64,000 nucleotides of DNA from Hydrogenophaga borbori. Lineage in GTDB: Bacteria; Pseudomonadota; Gammaproteobacteria; Burkholderiales; Burkholderiaceae_C. Position 1 is the stretch's first letter. Each line of letters starts with the position of its first letter. The stretch spans positions 558,001 through 622,000 of the forward strand of contig NZ_QVLS01000001.1 of NCBI RefSeq assembly GCF_003417535.1. Reading direction: 5' to 3'. The translations under genes were made by a program, and so were the position numbers. This document shows, piece after piece, positions 51,170 through 61,885 of this stretch. The notes under the pieces were generated by a model. It was not told the DNA's origin. It saw only the letters and a program-made list of their open reading frames with translations, and searched no databases.

Positions 51170-52090
51170 TCAGCCGGCCTTGGCTCGCGCGCCGCGCAGG
51201 CGCTTGACCACTTCCACCACGCCCACCACCACCGCGCCGGCCGCGATGCCCACCAGCGCGCCGGCCAGGCTGGGCACGAAGGCGCCGAACCAGCCCAGGC
51301 TTTCGGCCCAGGTGTCCACGCCGTGCGCCAGCAGCGGCAGGCCGTGCAGCAGGATGCCGCCGCCCACCAGGAACATGGCGGCCGTGCCCAGCACCGACAG
51401 CGACTTCATCAGCCAGGGCGCGAAGGCCAGGATGCCGCGACCGATGGCCTGCTTCCAGGCCTGCGCCTGCCGGTTCAGGTGCAGGCCCAGGTCGTCGAGC
51501 TTCACGATGCCGGCCACCAGGCCGTACACGCCCGCGGTCATCACCACCGCGATGCCCACCAGCACGCCGATGCGCTGGCCCATGGTGGCACTGGCCACCG
51601 TGCCCAGGCTGATGACGATGATTTCGGCCGAGAGAATGAAGTCGGTGCGGATGGCGCCCTTGATCTTGTCCTTCTCGTAGGCCACGAGGTCCACGGCCTG
51701 GTCGGCCGCGGCCCTCACCAGCGCCTCGCGGCCCTTCGTGTCCTCGGCCTTGTGTGCGCCCAGCGCGTGGACCAGCTTCTCCACGCCCTCGAAGCACAGG
51801 AACAGGCCCCCGAGCATGAGCAGTGGCGTGATGAGCGCGGGCACGAAGGCGCTGATGAGCAGCGCCGCCGGCACCAGGATGGCCTTGTTGAGCAGCGAAC
51901 CCTTGGCCACGGCCCACACCACGGGCAGCTCGCGGTCGGCTTTCACGCCGGTGACCTGCTGGGCGTTGAGCGCGAGGTCGTCGCCCAGCACGCCCGCCGT
52001 CTTCTTGGCCGCGACCTTGGTCATGAGCGAGACGTCGTCGAGCAGCGTGGCGATGTCGTCGATGAGGGCGAGCAGGCTGGTACCGGCCAT
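51170..52090 (-). CDS. DUF808-family (YedI-like) inner-membrane protein
   Basis: 306 residues. The start MAGTSLLALIDDIATLLDDVSLMTKVAAKKTAGVLGDDLALNAQQV is the hallmark of the DUF808/YedI family. Several membrane segments follow (e.g. LLISAFVPALITPLLMLGGLF and VLGTAAMFLVGGGILL). The function of the family is unknown. It lies 15 nt after the PhyH-like gene on the same strand and could be co-transcribed with it. Confidence 0.88.
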   Translation of the reverse strand: MAGTSLLALIDDIATLLDDVSLMTKVAAKKTAGVLGDDLALNAQQVTGVKADRELPVVWAVAKGSLLNKAILVPAALLISAFVPALITPLLMLGGLFLCFEGVEKLVHALGAHKAEDTKGREALVRAAADQAVDLVAYEKDKIKGAIRTDFILSAEIIVISLGTVASATMGQRIGVLVGIAVVMTAGVYGLVAGIVKLDDLGLHLNRQAQAWKQAIGRGILAFAPWLMKSLSVLGTAAMFLVGGGILLHGLPLLAHGVDTWAESLGWFGAFVPSLAGALVGIAAGAVVVGVVEVVKRLRGARAKAG

Positions 52091-52105
52091 GGGGGCTCCG
52101 CAGGT

Positions 52106-52930
52106 TCAGGTAGGCGCCGAAGGCCAGACCAGGGGAAACAGGGGGTCGTCCATGGCCGCGCCGGGGGGCAGGCGGGCGTCCAGCCCGGGAAACGGGGGAG
52201 AGGTGCGCCAACGGCGCGGCGCGTGCACGCTGTCGTCGCCCAGGTAGCGGGCCGAGAATACGCGGCGGCGCGCGCCCGGGCCGGTGCCGCTGGAGGCGTG
52301 CAGCGCGAGCATGTGGAAGGCCACGCAGTCGCCGGGCTCCAGGGCCCAGGCCAGCTGGGGATAGCGCTGCGGCTCCTGCTCCACCGGCGGCAGCTCGGCC
52401 AGCGTGCCTTCAGGGAACCACTTGGCCTGCTGATCGCGGAAGGTGCGCGGCATGTACCAGGTGCCGTGGTGCGAGCCGGCCACGAAGCGCAGCGTGCTGG
52501 CCAGCGGCACCGGGTCCACCGGGATCCAGAAGCTCACGTTCTGCGCGCCGTCCACGTTGTAGTAGGGCTGGTCCTGGTGCCAGGGCGTGGGCTGGCGCGT
52601 GCCGGCTTCCTTGACCAGCAGGTGGTCGTGGTAGAGCCGCACCTGGCGGCTGCCCATGAGCTGGGCCGAGAGGTGCGGCAGCGCGGAGTGGCGCAGCACG
52701 TCCGCATAGGCCGGGTTGTCGGTCCAGGTGCAGAAGTCCTCGACGAAGCGGCCCGGGTCGTCGGGTTCGCTGGCCACCAGGGCCAGCGGGCTCAGGTGCG
52801 CCAGGTTGTGCTCGATGCCCTCCTCCAGGCGCCGCAGCTCCGCCGGGGTGAAGACGCCGCGCAGCACCACGGCGCCGTCGCGCGCGTAGGCCGCGATCGT
52901 GGAAGGGTCTAGTGTGTGGGTGCGTGCCAT
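52106..52930 (-). CDS. Phytanoyl-CoA dioxygenase (PhyH)-family Fe/2-oxoglutarate oxygenase
   Basis: 274 residues. The H-x-D pair is in PTPWHQDQPYYNVDG and the distal His probably in VAFHMLALHASSG, with the 2-oxoglutarate Arg in RRRVFSARYLGDD. Such enzymes hydroxylate lipids, betaines or osmolyte precursors. ATG 52930 has AAGG 9 nt upstream; ATG 52945 is an alternative. One arm of the intergenic repeat lies just upstream. The substrate is not evident from neighbours. Confidence 0.86.
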   Translation of the reverse strand: MARTHTLDPSTIAAYARDGAVVLRGVFTPAELRRLEEGIEHNLAHLSPLALVASEPDDPGRFVEDFCTWTDNPAYADVLRHSALPHLSAQLMGSRQVRLYHDHLLVKEAGTRQPTPWHQDQPYYNVDGAQNVSFWIPVDPVPLASTLRFVAGSHHGTWYMPRTFRDQQAKWFPEGTLAELPPVEQEPQRYPQLAWALEPGDCVAFHMLALHASSGTGPGARRRVFSARYLGDDSVHAPRRWRTSPPFPGLDARLPPGAAMDDPLFPLVWPSAPT

Positions 52931-52958
52931 GCGCCGTGCCTTCATCGGGAACACCGCA

Positions 52959-53024
52959 GAACCGGCTTTGCCGGGCTGCAGGTGTTGCCCCCTGGGGGGA
53001 GGCGCCGCAGGCGCTTCGGGGGGG
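52959..53024 (+). repeat. Intergenic repeat with a CCGGC-TTT-GCCGG hairpin (left copy)
   Basis: Starts GAACCGGCTTTGCCGGGC and continues with a CAGGTG, a CCCCCTGGGGGG palindrome and a G-rich end. It lies just beyond the purL stop and matches the copy upstream of purL in opposite orientation, with about 37 of the first 40 bases identical. The paired hairpins could end or stabilise the purL transcript. Confidence 0.7.
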
Positions 53025-53030
53025 ACATGT

Positions 53031-56000
53031 TCAGCCCACCCAGCGGCGCGCGTTGCGCCACAGGCGCGTCCAGCCGCTGGGGGCGGACACGTCCTGATCG
53101 GTCCAGCTCATGAGCGCGTTGCGGAAGACGCGCTCGGGGTGCGGCATGAGCGCGGTGAAGCGGCCATCGGCGGTGGTGACGGCGGTGAGGCCGGCCGGGC
53201 TGCCGTTGGGGTTGTAGGGGTAGCGCTCGGTGGCCTGGCCCTGGCTGTCGACGAAGCGCATGGCGGCGATGGCCTGGGCCGGGTCGCCCCGGTGGCGGAA
53301 GTTGGCGTAGCCCTCGCCGTGCGCCACGGCGATGGGCAGGCGCGTGCCGGCCATGCCCTGGAAGAACAGGCTGGGCGAGTCCAGCACCTCCACCTGCGAC
53401 AGGCGCGCTTCGAAACGCTCGCTGCGGTTGGTGGTGAAGCGCGGCCAGGCCTGGGCCCCGGGAATGATGTCGGCCAGCTCGGCGAACATCTGGCAGCCGT
53501 TGCACACGCCCAGGCCGAAGGTGTCGGCTCGCGCGAAGAAGGCCTGGAACTGCTCGGCCAGGCGCGGGTTGAAGGTGATGGAGCGCGCCCAGCCAATGCC
53601 CGCGCCCAGCGTGTCGCCATAGCTGAAGCCGCCACAGGCCACCACGCCGCGCACGTCCTTCAGGTCGGCGCGACCGGCCTGCAGGTCGGTCATGTGAACG
53701 TCCAGCGCCTCGAAGCCGGCCTGGGTGAAGCACCAGGCCATCTCCACGTGCGAGTTGACGCCCTGCTCGCGCAGGATCGCCACCCGGGGGCGCGAGAGGT
53801 TCAGGAAGGGCGCGGCCACGTCGTCGTTGGGGTCGAACGTGAGGTGCGTGTGCAGGCCGGTGTCGGCCGGGTCGCCGGCCGCCGCGTGCTCGGCGTCGGC
53901 GCACTCGGGGTTGTCGCGCCGCTGGTTGATCTTCCAGCTCACGCTGTCCCAGACCTGCTGCAGGTCGGACAGCCGGGCACTGAAGACCGCCTTGGTGTCG
54001 CGCCAGACCTGCAGCTCGCCCGTGCCGGCGTCCCTGGCGGAACCGGCGGGGCCGCGCGCGGACGCTGGCGGCCACGCCCGGCTCTGCACTTTGCCGATGA
54101 AGTGGCTGTGCTTGGACAGGCCGTGCTCGCGCAGCACCTGCATCACCTCGTTGCGCTGTTCGGTGCGCACCTGCAGCACCACGCCCAGCTCTTCGTTGAA
54201 CAGGGCCCGCAGCGTGAGCTCTTCGCGCCGCGCGCCGACCTGCTGGGCCCAGTTCTTGGCGTCGCCGGTCTCGGCGCGGCTGTCGCTGATGCCGTCGCCC
54301 TCGGTGATCAGTTGGTCGATGTTGAGCGCCACGCCCACCCGCCCAGCGAAGGCCATCTCGGCCACGGCGGCCAGCAGGCCACCGTCGCTGCGGTCGTGGT
54401 AGGCCAGCACGCGACCCTGCGCGCGCAGGGCGTTCACCGCGTTCACCAGGTTCTTCAGGTCCTGTGGGCTGTCCAGGTCGGGCACCTCGCCACCGGGGTG
54501 GCCCAGGGTCTGGGCCAGCACGCTGCCGCCCAGGCGGTGGCGGCCCTTGCCGAGGTCGACCAGCACCAGGGTGGTGTCGTCGATGTCGCGGTTCAGCTGG
54601 GGCGTGAAGGTGCCGCGCACGTCGGCCAGCGAGGCGAAGGCGCTGACGATCAGGCTCACCGGCGCGGTGACCTTCTTCGTCTGCCCATCGGCCTGCCACT
54701 GGGTGCGCATGGACAGGCTGTCCTTGCCCACGGGGATGGACACGTCCAGCGCGGGGCACAGCTCCATGCCCACGGCCTTCACGGTCTCGTACAGGGTGGC
54801 GTCCTCGCCGGGTTCGCCGCAGGCCGCCATCCAGTTGGCGCTGAGCTTCACGCGCGGCAGTTCGATCGGCGCGGCCAGCAGGTTGGTGATGGCCTCGGCC
54901 ACGGCCATGCGGCCCGAGGCGGCGCCGTTGGTGGCGGCCAGCGGCGTGCGCTCGCCCATGGCCATGGCCTCGCCCGCGAAGCCGGCGTGGTCGGCCAGGG
55001 TCACGGCGCAGTCGGCCACGGGCAGCTGCCAGGGGCCGACCATCTGGTCGCGGTGGCTGAAGGCCCCCACCGTGCGGTCGCCAATGGTGACGAGGAAGCG
55101 CTTGGAGGCCACCGTGGGGTGGCTCAGCACGTCGATCACGCTCTTCTGCAGGTCGACGCCGGTGAGGTCGAGGGCCGGCGACTGGCGCGCCACGGTCGTC
55201 ACGTCGCGGTGCATCTTGGGCGGCTTGCCGAGCAGCACGTCCATGGGCATGTCGACCGGGCTGTCCTGGCCTTCGTCCACCAGCTGCAGCTGGCGTTCCT
55301 CGGTGGCCACGCCCACCACCGCGAAGGGACAGCGCTCGCGCTCGCAGAAGGCCTGGAACTGTGGCAGAGAGTCGGGCGCGATCGCCAGCACGTAGCGCTC
55401 CTGGCTTTCGTTGCTCCAGATCTCCTTGGGCGCCAGACCGCTTTCTTCCAGCGGCACGGCGCGCAGGTCGAAGCGCGCGCCGCGGCCGGCGTCGTGGGTG
55501 ATTTCGGGGAAGGCGTTGGACAGGCCGCCCGCGCCCACGTCGTGGATGGCGAGGATGGGGTTCTTCTCCCCCTGCGCCCAGCAGTGGTTGATGACCTCCT
55601 GCGCGCGCCGCTCGATCTCGGGGTTGCCGCGCTGCACCGAATCGAAGTCGAGCGAGGCGGCGTTGGTGCCGGTGGCCATGGAGCTGGCCGCGCCGCCGCC
55701 CATGCCGATCTTCATGCCCGGGCCGCCGAGCTGGATGAGCAGCGTGCCGGCCGGGAACAGCACCTTCTTCGTCAGGCGGGCGTCGATGGTGCCGACGCCG
55801 CCGGCGATCATGATGGGCTTGTGGTAGCCGCGCTGCACGCCGTCCACGAGCTGTTCGTACTCGCGGAAGTAACCCAGCAGGTTGGGCCGGCCGAACTCGT
55901 TGTTGAAGGCCGCGCCACCCAGCGGGCCCTCGGTCATGATCTGCAGCGGGCTGGCGATGTGCTCGGGCTTGCCGCCCGGCTGGTCGCTCAGACCGCCCCA

Positions 56001-57074
56001 GAGCTTGCCGACCGTGAAGCCCGTGAGGCCTGCCTTGGGCTTGGCGCCGCGGCCGGTGGCGCCCTCGTCGCGGATCTCGCCGCCGGCGCCGGTCGAGGCG
56101 CCCGGGAAAGGCGAGATGGCCGTGGGGTGGTTGTGCGTCTCCACCTTCATGAGCACGTGCTGGGTGATGGGCTCGGCGCGGTAGGCCGGCGCCTGGCCGC
56201 CGTCGTAGCGCGCCACGAAACGCTGCACCGCGTGGCCTTCCATCACCGAGGCGTTGTCGGCGTAGGCGATCACCGTGTGCTGCGGGCTGCTCTGGTGGGT
56301 GTGGCGGATCATGCCGAACAGGCTCTTGTCCTGCGCCACCCCGTCGATGGTGAACTGGGCGTTGAAGATCTTGTGGCGGCAATGCTCGCTGTTGGCCTGC
56401 GCGAACATCATCAACTCCACGTCGGTGGGGTTGCGGCCCAGGCCCTGGAAGGCCTCGATGAGGTACTGAATCTCGTCCTCGGCCAGGGCCAGGCCCCAGT
56501 CGGCGTTGGCGCGCTCCAGCGCCGCCCGGCCACCACCCAGCACGTCCACGCGCTCCATGGGCGCGGCCTGCAGCTCGGTGAACAGGGCGTGGGCTTCCTC
56601 GCGCGTGGCCACCACGGCCTCTGTCATGCGGTCGTGCAGCAGGCTGGCCACGGCCCAGGTCTGCTCCGGCGTGAGGCTGGGCTTGCCGCCGAGCAGGCCG
56701 GGCTTGAGCGCCAGGCGGTACTCGATGAGGCGCTCCACCCGGTGCACCACCAGGCCACAGTTGCGGGCGATGTCGGTGGCCTTGGAGGCCCAGGGCGAGA
56801 CGGTGCCAAGGCGTGGCATCACCAGCAGGGCCGGCGCGCCCTCGGTCTCGAGCGCCAGGTGGGCGGGCTGCGCGGGCTCGCCGTAGGTGAGCAGCTCGCC
56901 CAGGCGCTGCCCGGTGGCGGTGTCGGGCGCGGCGTCGAAGGCCGCCAGGTGCACGAAACGGGCGCTGAGGCCGACGATCCTGTCGTGGATGGCTTGGAGA
57001 CGGGGGAGGAGCTGCTGGACTTTGAAGTCGCTGATGGCGTGCCCGCCATCAAAAGTGCGCAGGTGCAGGGACAT
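53031..57074 (-). CDS. purL: Phosphoribosylformylglycinamidine synthase
   Basis: 1347 residues, the long single-chain form typical of proteobacteria. Conserved parts include [40 protein letters not shown] (ATP/FGAR site) and the C-terminal glutaminase domain with Cys in [14 protein letters not shown], then [12 protein letters not shown] and [11 protein letters not shown]. It converts FGAR, glutamine and ATP to FGAM in purine synthesis. Both ends are flanked by copies of an inverted repeat. One copy occupies the 5' leader, so no strong ribosome-binding site is visible before the ATG. Confidence 0.97.
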   Translation of the reverse strand: MSLHLRTFDGGHAISDFKVQQLLPRLQAIHDRIVGLSARFVHLAAFDAAPDTATGQRLGELLTYGEPAQPAHLALETEGAPALLVMPRLGTVSPWASKATDIARNCGLVVHRVERLIEYRLALKPGLLGGKPSLTPEQTWAVASLLHDRMTEAVVATREEAHALFTELQAAPMERVDVLGGGRAALERANADWGLALAEDEIQYLIEAFQGLGRNPTDVELMMFAQANSEHCRHKIFNAQFTIDGVAQDKSLFGMIRHTHQSSPQHTVIAYADNASVMEGHAVQRFVARYDGGQAPAYRAEPITQHVLMKVETHNHPTAISPFPGASTGAGGEIRDEGATGRGAKPKAGLTGFTVGKLWGGLSDQPGGKPEHIASPLQIMTEGPLGGAAFNNEFGRPNLLGYFREYEQLVDGVQRGYHKPIMIAGGVGTIDARLTKKVLFPAGTLLIQLGGPGMKIGMGGGAASSMATGTNAASLDFDSVQRGNPEIERRAQEVINHCWAQGEKNPILAIHDVGAGGLSNAFPEITHDAGRGARFDLRAVPLEESGLAPKEIWSNESQERYVLAIAPDSLPQFQAFCERERCPFAVVGVATEERQLQLVDEGQDSPVDMPMDVLLGKPPKMHRDVTTVARQSPALDLTGVDLQKSVIDVLSHPTVASKRFLVTIGDRTVGAFSHRDQMVGPWQLPVADCAVTLADHAGFAGEAMAMGERTPLAATNGAASGRMAVAEAITNLLAAPIELPRVKLSANWMAACGEPGEDATLYETVKAVGMELCPALDVSIPVGKDSLSMRTQWQADGQTKKVTAPVSLIVSAFASLADVRGTFTPQLNRDIDDTTLVLVDLGKGRHRLGGSVLAQTLGHPGGEVPDLDSPQDLKNLVNAVNALRAQGRVLAYHDRSDGGLLAAVAEMAFAGRVGVALNIDQLITEGDGISDSRAETGDAKNWAQQVGARREELTLRALFNEELGVVLQVRTEQRNEVMQVLREHGLSKHSHFIGKVQSRAWPPASARGPAGSARDAGTGELQVWRDTKAVFSARLSDLQQVWDSVSWKINQRRDNPECADAEHAAAGDPADTGLHTHLTFDPNDDVAAPFLNLSRPRVAILREQGVNSHVEMAWCFTQAGFEALDVHMTDLQAGRADLKDVRGVVACGGFSYGDTLGAGIGWARSITFNPRLAEQFQAFFARADTFGLGVCNGCQMFAELADIIPGAQAWPRFTTNRSERFEARLSQVEVLDSPSLFFQGMAGTRLPIAVAHGEGYANFRHRGDPAQAIAAMRFVDSQGQATERYPYNPNGSPAGLTAVTTADGRFTALMPHPERVFRNALMSWTDQDVSAPSGWTRLWRNARRWVG

Positions 57075-57084
57075 GAAATGGAAT

Positions 57085-57150
57085 CACCCCCGCCGCGCTG
57101 CGCGCGACCCCCTCCAGGGGGCGGCACCTGCGGCCCGGCAAAGCCGGTTC
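57085..57150 (-). repeat. Intergenic repeat with a CCGGC-TTT-GCCGG hairpin (right copy)
   Basis: Read on the minus strand it begins GAACCGGCTTTGCCGGGC and parallels the left copy for about 40 bases, then diverges within a G/C-rich tail. It sits in the purL 5' leader, ending about 10 nt before the ATG. The orientation is inverted relative to the left copy, so the two copies bracket purL. Confidence 0.7.
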
Positions 57151-57309
57151 CGTGGTGCCTCTTGGTTCGACCCCGGCAAGCGGTGCGGGTCGCGCGAAGC
57201 GAAGTGGTTGGCTAAGGCGTTGGGAAGCCTCGAATTCTACCCGCCGCCCCCATGGCGATTGGCCCGGCGGGCGGTGTGCGGGCGGGGTCCGGTGGGATAA
57301 TTGCGCCCC

Positions 57310-58143
57310 ATGAGCATCACCTACAAGGACGCCGCCGGCATCGAGGGCATGCGCACCGCCTGCCGCCTCGCCTCCGAAGTGCTGGACTACCTCACGCCGC
57401 TGATCCAGCCCGGCATGACCACGCTCGAGATCGACCGCCTCGCGGCCGACTACATGAAGCAGCAGGGCACCCGCTCGGCCACCATCGGCTACCAGCCCAG
57501 CGGCTACCCGCCCTACCCCGGCCACCTGTGCACCTCCATCAACCAGGTGGTCTGCCACGGCATCCCGAACGAAAAACCGCTCAAGAAGGGCGACATCCTC
57601 AACGTCGACGTCACCGTCATCACGCCCGAGGGCTGGTACGGCGACAACAGCCGCATGTTCCTGATCGGCGGCGAGGCCGCCTGCTCGATCCAGGCCCGCC
57701 GCCTGTGCCAGGTGACCTTCGAGGCCATGTGGAAGGGCATCGTGCTGGTGCGTCCGGGCGCGCGCCTGGGCGACATCGGCCACGCCATCCAGACCTACGC
57801 CGAAGGCAATGGCTTCAGCGTGGTGCGCGAGTTCTGCGGCCACGGCATCGGCCAGCGCTTCCACGAAGAGCCCCAGGTGCTGCACTACGGCCGCCCGGGC
57901 ACGCTGGAAGAACTCAAGCCCGGCATGACCTTCACCATCGAGCCCATGATCAACGCCGGCCGGCGCGAGATCAAGGAACTGGGCGATGGCTGGACCATCG
58001 TCACGCGCGACCGCTCGCTCTCGGCCCAGTGGGAGCACACCGTGCTGGTCACCGAGACCGGCTACGAGGTGCTCACCTGGTCGGCCGGCAACATCGCGCC
58101 GCCGGCCTTCGTGAACCCGGCCCCGGCCAGCGTCGCGGCCTGA
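57310..58143 (+). CDS. map: Methionine aminopeptidase, type I
   Basis: 277 residues. Metal ligands appear in order: Asp in ILNVDVTVI, Asp in WYGDNSRMF, His in CGHGIGQRFHE, Glu in FTIEPMIN and Glu in QWEHTVLV. It removes the initiator Met from nascent proteins. ATG 57310 is preferred; a TTG 9 nt upstream would add three residues. glnD follows 12 nt later, a common pairing in Burkholderiales. Confidence 0.95.
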   Translation: MSITYKDAAGIEGMRTACRLASEVLDYLTPLIQPGMTTLEIDRLAADYMKQQGTRSATIGYQPSGYPPYPGHLCTSINQVVCHGIPNEKPLKKGDILNVDVTVITPEGWYGDNSRMFLIGGEAACSIQARRLCQVTFEAMWKGIVLVRPGARLGDIGHAIQTYAEGNGFSVVREFCGHGIGQRFHEEPQVLHYGRPGTLEELKPGMTFTIEPMINAGRREIKELGDGWTIVTRDRSLSAQWEHTVLVTETGYEVLTWSAGNIAPPAFVNPAPASVAA

Positions 58144-58155
58144 AGGGGCGTCCCG

Positions 58156-60786
58156 GTGGACGACCTGGCCAGCCTGCGCCAGCAGTACCGTGAGCACAAG
58201 CAGGCGGTGTTCGCCGCCCTGCTGCAGACGGGTGCCTCCACCCGCGGCGTGCGCCAGGCCCTGCACCAGCTCGCCCGCCTGACCGACCAGACCCTGCGCA
58301 CGCTGTGGCAGCGCGCCGGCTTCGGCCCGCGCTTCGCCCTGGTGGCCGTGGGCGGCTATGGGCGCGGCGAGCTGTTCCCGCATTCCGACGTCGACGTGCT
58401 GGTGCTGCTGCCCGAGGGCTGCGAGCCCGACGCCGACGACACCCTCAAGGCCCGCATCGAGGGCTTCATCGGCGCCTGCTGGGACCTCGGCCTGGAAATC
58501 GGCTCCAGCGTGCGCACCGTCGACGAGTGCGCCACCGAAGCCGAGAAGGACGTGACCGTCCAGACCTCGCTGCTCGAATGCCGGCTCATCGCCGGCCACC
58601 AGGCGGGCTTCCGGCGCCTGGTGGGCCGCCTGGGCGAGGCCATGGACCCCAAGGCCTTCTTCGTGGCCAAGACGCTGGAGATGCGCCAGCGCCACCACAA
58701 GTTCGAGAACACGCCCTACGCGCTGGAGCCCAATTGCAAGGAGTCGCCCGGCGGCCTGCGCGACCTGCAGATGATCCTCTGGGTGGCAAAGGCCGCCGGC
58801 CTGGGCCGCAGCTGGGACGAGCTCGCCCGCCGCGGCCTGGCCACGCCGCTGGAGGCGCGCCAGATCAAGGCCAACGAGGCCCTGCTGAGCCTGATCCGCG
58901 CGCGCCTGCACCTGCTCGCCCACCGCCGCGAAGACCGCCTGGTCTTCGACCTGCAGACCGCCGTGGCCGAGACCTTCGGCTTCAAGCCCCAGCTGCCCGC
59001 GCCCGGCGAGACCAACCCGCGCGGCACGCGCCGCGCCAGCGAGGCGCTGATGAAGCGCTACTACTGGGCGGCCAAGGCGGTCGCGCAGCTCAACCAGATC
59101 CTGCTGCTCAACATCGAGGAGCGCCTGGGCGACACCGAGCCCGGCGTGATGCGCCTGCGCCCCATCAACGAGCGCTTCTTCGACAAGGCCGGCATGCTGG
59201 AGGTGGCCAGCGACAACCTCTACTTCCAGCAGCCGCACGCCATCCTCGAAACCTTTCACATCTACCAGACCACGGTCGGCATCAAGGGCCTGTCGGCGCG
59301 CACCCTGCGCGCGCTGTACAACGCGCGCCCGGTGATGAACGCGAAGTTCCGCGCCGACCCGACCAATCGCGCCCTCTTCCTGCGCATCCTGATGGAGCCG
59401 CAGGGCATCACGCACGCCATGCGGCTGATGAACCAGACCTCGGTGCTGGGCCGCTACCTCTGGGTGTTCCGCCACATCGTGGGGCAGATGCAGCACGACC
59501 TGTTCCACGTCTACACCGTGGACCAGCACATCCTGATGGTGCTGCGCAACATGCGCCGCTTCTTCATCCCCGAGCACTCGCACGAGTACCCCTTCTGCTC
59601 GCAGCTCGCGGCCGGCTGGGACAAGCCCTGGCTGCTCTACATCGCCGCCCTCTTCCACGACATCGCCAAGGGCCGCGGCGGCGACCACTCCGAGCTCGGC
59701 GCGCACGACGTGCGCAGCTTCTGCCGACAGCACGGCATCCCGCGCGAGGACACGCGCCTGATCGAATTCCTGGTGGCCGAGCACCTCACCATGAGCCGGC
59801 TGGCGCAAAAGGCCGATCTGTCCGACCCCGACGTCATCGCCGCCTTCGCGCAGCGCGTGGGCGACGAGCGCCGCCTCACGGCGCTGTACCTGCTCACCGT
59901 GGCCGACATCCGCGGCACCAGCCCCAAGGTGTGGAATGCCTGGAAGGGCAAGCTGCTGGAAGACCTGTACCGCTACACGCTGCGCGTGCTGGGCGGGCGC
60001 GCGCCCGACCCGGGCGCCGAGATCGAAGGCCGCAAGCGCGAGGCGTTGCAGATGCTCGCGCTGCACGCCCTGCCCCACAACGCGCACAAGGCGCTGTGGG
60101 ACACGCTGGACGTGAGCTACTTCATGCGCCACCAGGCCGACGAGATCGCCTGGCACACGCGGGTGCTCACGCGCGAGTTGGCCAAGCCCGGGCGCGACCC
60201 CAGCCGCGCCATCGTGCGCGCGCGCCTCTCACCGGCCGGCGAAGGCCTGCAGGTGCTGGTGTACGCGGCCGACCAGGCCGACCTGTTCGCGCGCATCTGC
60301 GGCTACTTCGACATGTCGCAGTTCAGCATCCTGGACGCGCGCGTGCACACCACCCTGACCGGCCACGCCCTGGACACCTTCCAGGTCATCGTGCCCGAGA
60401 TGGCCGAGCACTACCGCGAACTGGTGGCCATGGTCGAGGCCCGGCTGCCACAGGTCATCGACGAGCGCGGCCCGCTGCCGCCGCCCACCAAGGGCCGGCT
60501 GTCGCGTCGCGTGAAGAGCTTTCCGATCACGCCGCGCGTGGACCTGCGGCCCGACGAAAAGGCCCAGCGCTGGCTGCTGTCGGTCTCGGCCAGCGACCGC
60601 GCGGGCCTGCTCTACGGCATCTCGCGCGTGCTGGCGCGCCACGAGATCAGCGTGCAGCTGGCCAAGATCACCACCCTGGGCGAACGCGTGGAGGACACCT
60701 TCCTCATCAGCGGGCCCGAGCTGCAGGTGAACAAGCGGCAGATCCAGATCGAGACCGAACTGCTGGAAACGCTCGAAGGCCATTGA
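58156..60786 (+). CDS. glnD: [Protein-PII] uridylyltransferase / uridylyl-removing enzyme
   Basis: 876 residues from a GTG start. The nucleotidyltransferase motif is [26 protein letters not shown]. The HD domain shows [21 protein letters not shown]. Two C-terminal ACT domains follow, around [21 protein letters not shown] and [20 protein letters not shown]. It senses glutamine and modifies PII to control nitrogen assimilation. It is immediately downstream of map, probably in one transcript. Confidence 0.96.
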   Translation: MDDLASLRQQYREHKQAVFAALLQTGASTRGVRQALHQLARLTDQTLRTLWQRAGFGPRFALVAVGGYGRGELFPHSDVDVLVLLPEGCEPDADDTLKARIEGFIGACWDLGLEIGSSVRTVDECATEAEKDVTVQTSLLECRLIAGHQAGFRRLVGRLGEAMDPKAFFVAKTLEMRQRHHKFENTPYALEPNCKESPGGLRDLQMILWVAKAAGLGRSWDELARRGLATPLEARQIKANEALLSLIRARLHLLAHRREDRLVFDLQTAVAETFGFKPQLPAPGETNPRGTRRASEALMKRYYWAAKAVAQLNQILLLNIEERLGDTEPGVMRLRPINERFFDKAGMLEVASDNLYFQQPHAILETFHIYQTTVGIKGLSARTLRALYNARPVMNAKFRADPTNRALFLRILMEPQGITHAMRLMNQTSVLGRYLWVFRHIVGQMQHDLFHVYTVDQHILMVLRNMRRFFIPEHSHEYPFCSQLAAGWDKPWLLYIAALFHDIAKGRGGDHSELGAHDVRSFCRQHGIPREDTRLIEFLVAEHLTMSRLAQKADLSDPDVIAAFAQRVGDERRLTALYLLTVADIRGTSPKVWNAWKGKLLEDLYRYTLRVLGGRAPDPGAEIEGRKREALQMLALHALPHNAHKALWDTLDVSYFMRHQADEIAWHTRVLTRELAKPGRDPSRAIVRARLSPAGEGLQVLVYAADQADLFARICGYFDMSQFSILDARVHTTLTGHALDTFQVIVPEMAEHYRELVAMVEARLPQVIDERGPLPPPTKGRLSRRVKSFPITPRVDLRPDEKAQRWLLSVSASDRAGLLYGISRVLARHEISVQLAKITTLGERVEDTFLISGPELQVNKRQIQIETELLETLEGH

Positions 60787-60811
60787 GGGCGCCCGCCGCG
60801 CCCCCCCGGTG

Positions 60812-61885
60812 TCAATCCACCCGCAGGCGCGCGCCGTCGCCGCTGGCGTCCAGCACCTCGCCAATCTCGGCCGCCTGCTCGAAGCCGTGGCGGCGGAAGG
60901 TGGCCAGCACCTCGTCCACGCTGGCGGCGTCGCAGGCCACCAGCAGGCCGCCGCTGGTCTGGGGGTCGCTCAGCAGGGCCTGCTCGACCGACTGCAGACC
61001 CGCGCCCAGGCGCACCTCGTGCCCATAGGCCGCCCAGTTGCGGCCCGAGGCGCCCGTCACCATGCCGGCGCCGGCCAGTTCGCGCACGCCGGGGATCAGC
61101 GGCACGCGCGACCAGTCCAGGCGCACGGTCTTGTTCGCGCCGCGCGCCATTTCCATCGCATGGCCCGCGAGGCCGAAGCCGGTCACGTCGGTCAGGGCGT
61201 GCACGCCGGGCAGCCTGGCCAGGTCGGGGCCCGGCGTGTTCAGGCGCGTGGTGGTGTCGATCATGGCGGCGTAGCCGGCCGCATCGAGCCGCTCCTTCTT
61301 GAGCGCGGCCGACAGCACGCCCACGCCCAGCGGCTTGCCCAGCACCAGGCGGTCGCCGGTCTGGGCGTCGGCGTTGCGCTTGATCCGTGCGGGGTGGACC
61401 AGGCCCATGGCCACCAGGCCGTAGATGGGCTCCACCGAATCGATGGTGTGGCCGCCCGCGATGGGGATGCCGGCGGCGCGGCACACGTCCTGCCCGCCCT
61501 GCAGGATGCGGCCGATGGTCTCGGTGCTCAGCACGCTGATGGGCATGCCCACCAGCGCGAGTGCCATGATGGGTGTGCCGCCCATGGCGTAGACGTCGCT
61601 GATGGCGTTGGTGGCCGCGATGCGCCCGAACTCGTAGGGGTCGTCCACGATGGGCATGAAGAAGTCGGTGGTGGCGATCAGCGCCTGCTCGTCGTTGAGG
61701 CGGTACACGGCCGCATCGTCGGCGGTTTCGATGCCCACCAGCAATTCCTGGGGCATGGGCATGCCGGTGCTGCCCTTGAGGATGTCGCTGAGCACGCCGG
61801 GGGCGATCTTGCAGCCGCAGCCGCCACCGTGCGACAGGCTGGTGAGGCGGGGTTGGGCGGCGGCGGTGGGGATGGGGGCGTTCAC
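60812..61885 (-). CDS. senC: Selenophosphate synthetase (SelD), probable SenC of a selenoneine pathway
   Basis: 357 residues from a GTG start that overlaps the glycosyltransferase stop as GTGA; GGAG lies upstream. The active-site loop LSHGGGCGCKIAPG has Cys23 and Lys26, equal to Cys17 and Lys20 of E. coli SelD; Cys, not selenocysteine, is encoded. DDAAVYRLNDEQALIATTDFF and AGGHTIDSVEPIYGLVAMG are conserved. It makes selenophosphate from selenide and ATP. No selA, selB or mnmH gene is here. Overlap with a TIGR04348-type glycosyltransferase and proximity to an EgtB-like gene match senABC; selD is the alternative symbol. Confidence 0.93.
   Translation of the reverse strand: MNAPIPTAAAQPRLTSLSHGGGCGCKIAPGVLSDILKGSTGMPMPQELLVGIETADDAAVYRLNDEQALIATTDFFMPIVDDPYEFGRIAATNAISDVYAMGGTPIMALALVGMPISVLSTETIGRILQGGQDVCRAAGIPIAGGHTIDSVEPIYGLVAMGLVHPARIKRNADAQTGDRLVLGKPLGVGVLSAALKKERLDAAGYAAMIDTTTRLNTPGPDLARLPGVHALTDVTGFGLAGHAMEMARGANKTVRLDWSRVPLIPGVRELAGAGMVTGASGRNWAAYGHEVRLGAGLQSVEQALLSDPQTSGGLLVACDAASVDEVLATFRRHGFEQAAEIGEVLDASGDGARLRVD

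Noticed and set aside
52899..57215. Very long plus-strand open frame of about 1438 codons opposite purL
   Set aside because: An antisense shadow of a high-GC gene: low-complexity His/Val/Leu/Gly-rich translation, no domain; purL on the minus strand is complete.
60812..61885. Possible selenocysteine codon in SelD
   Set aside because: The active-site position is an ordinary Cys codon in GGGCGCK; no in-frame TGA occurs.
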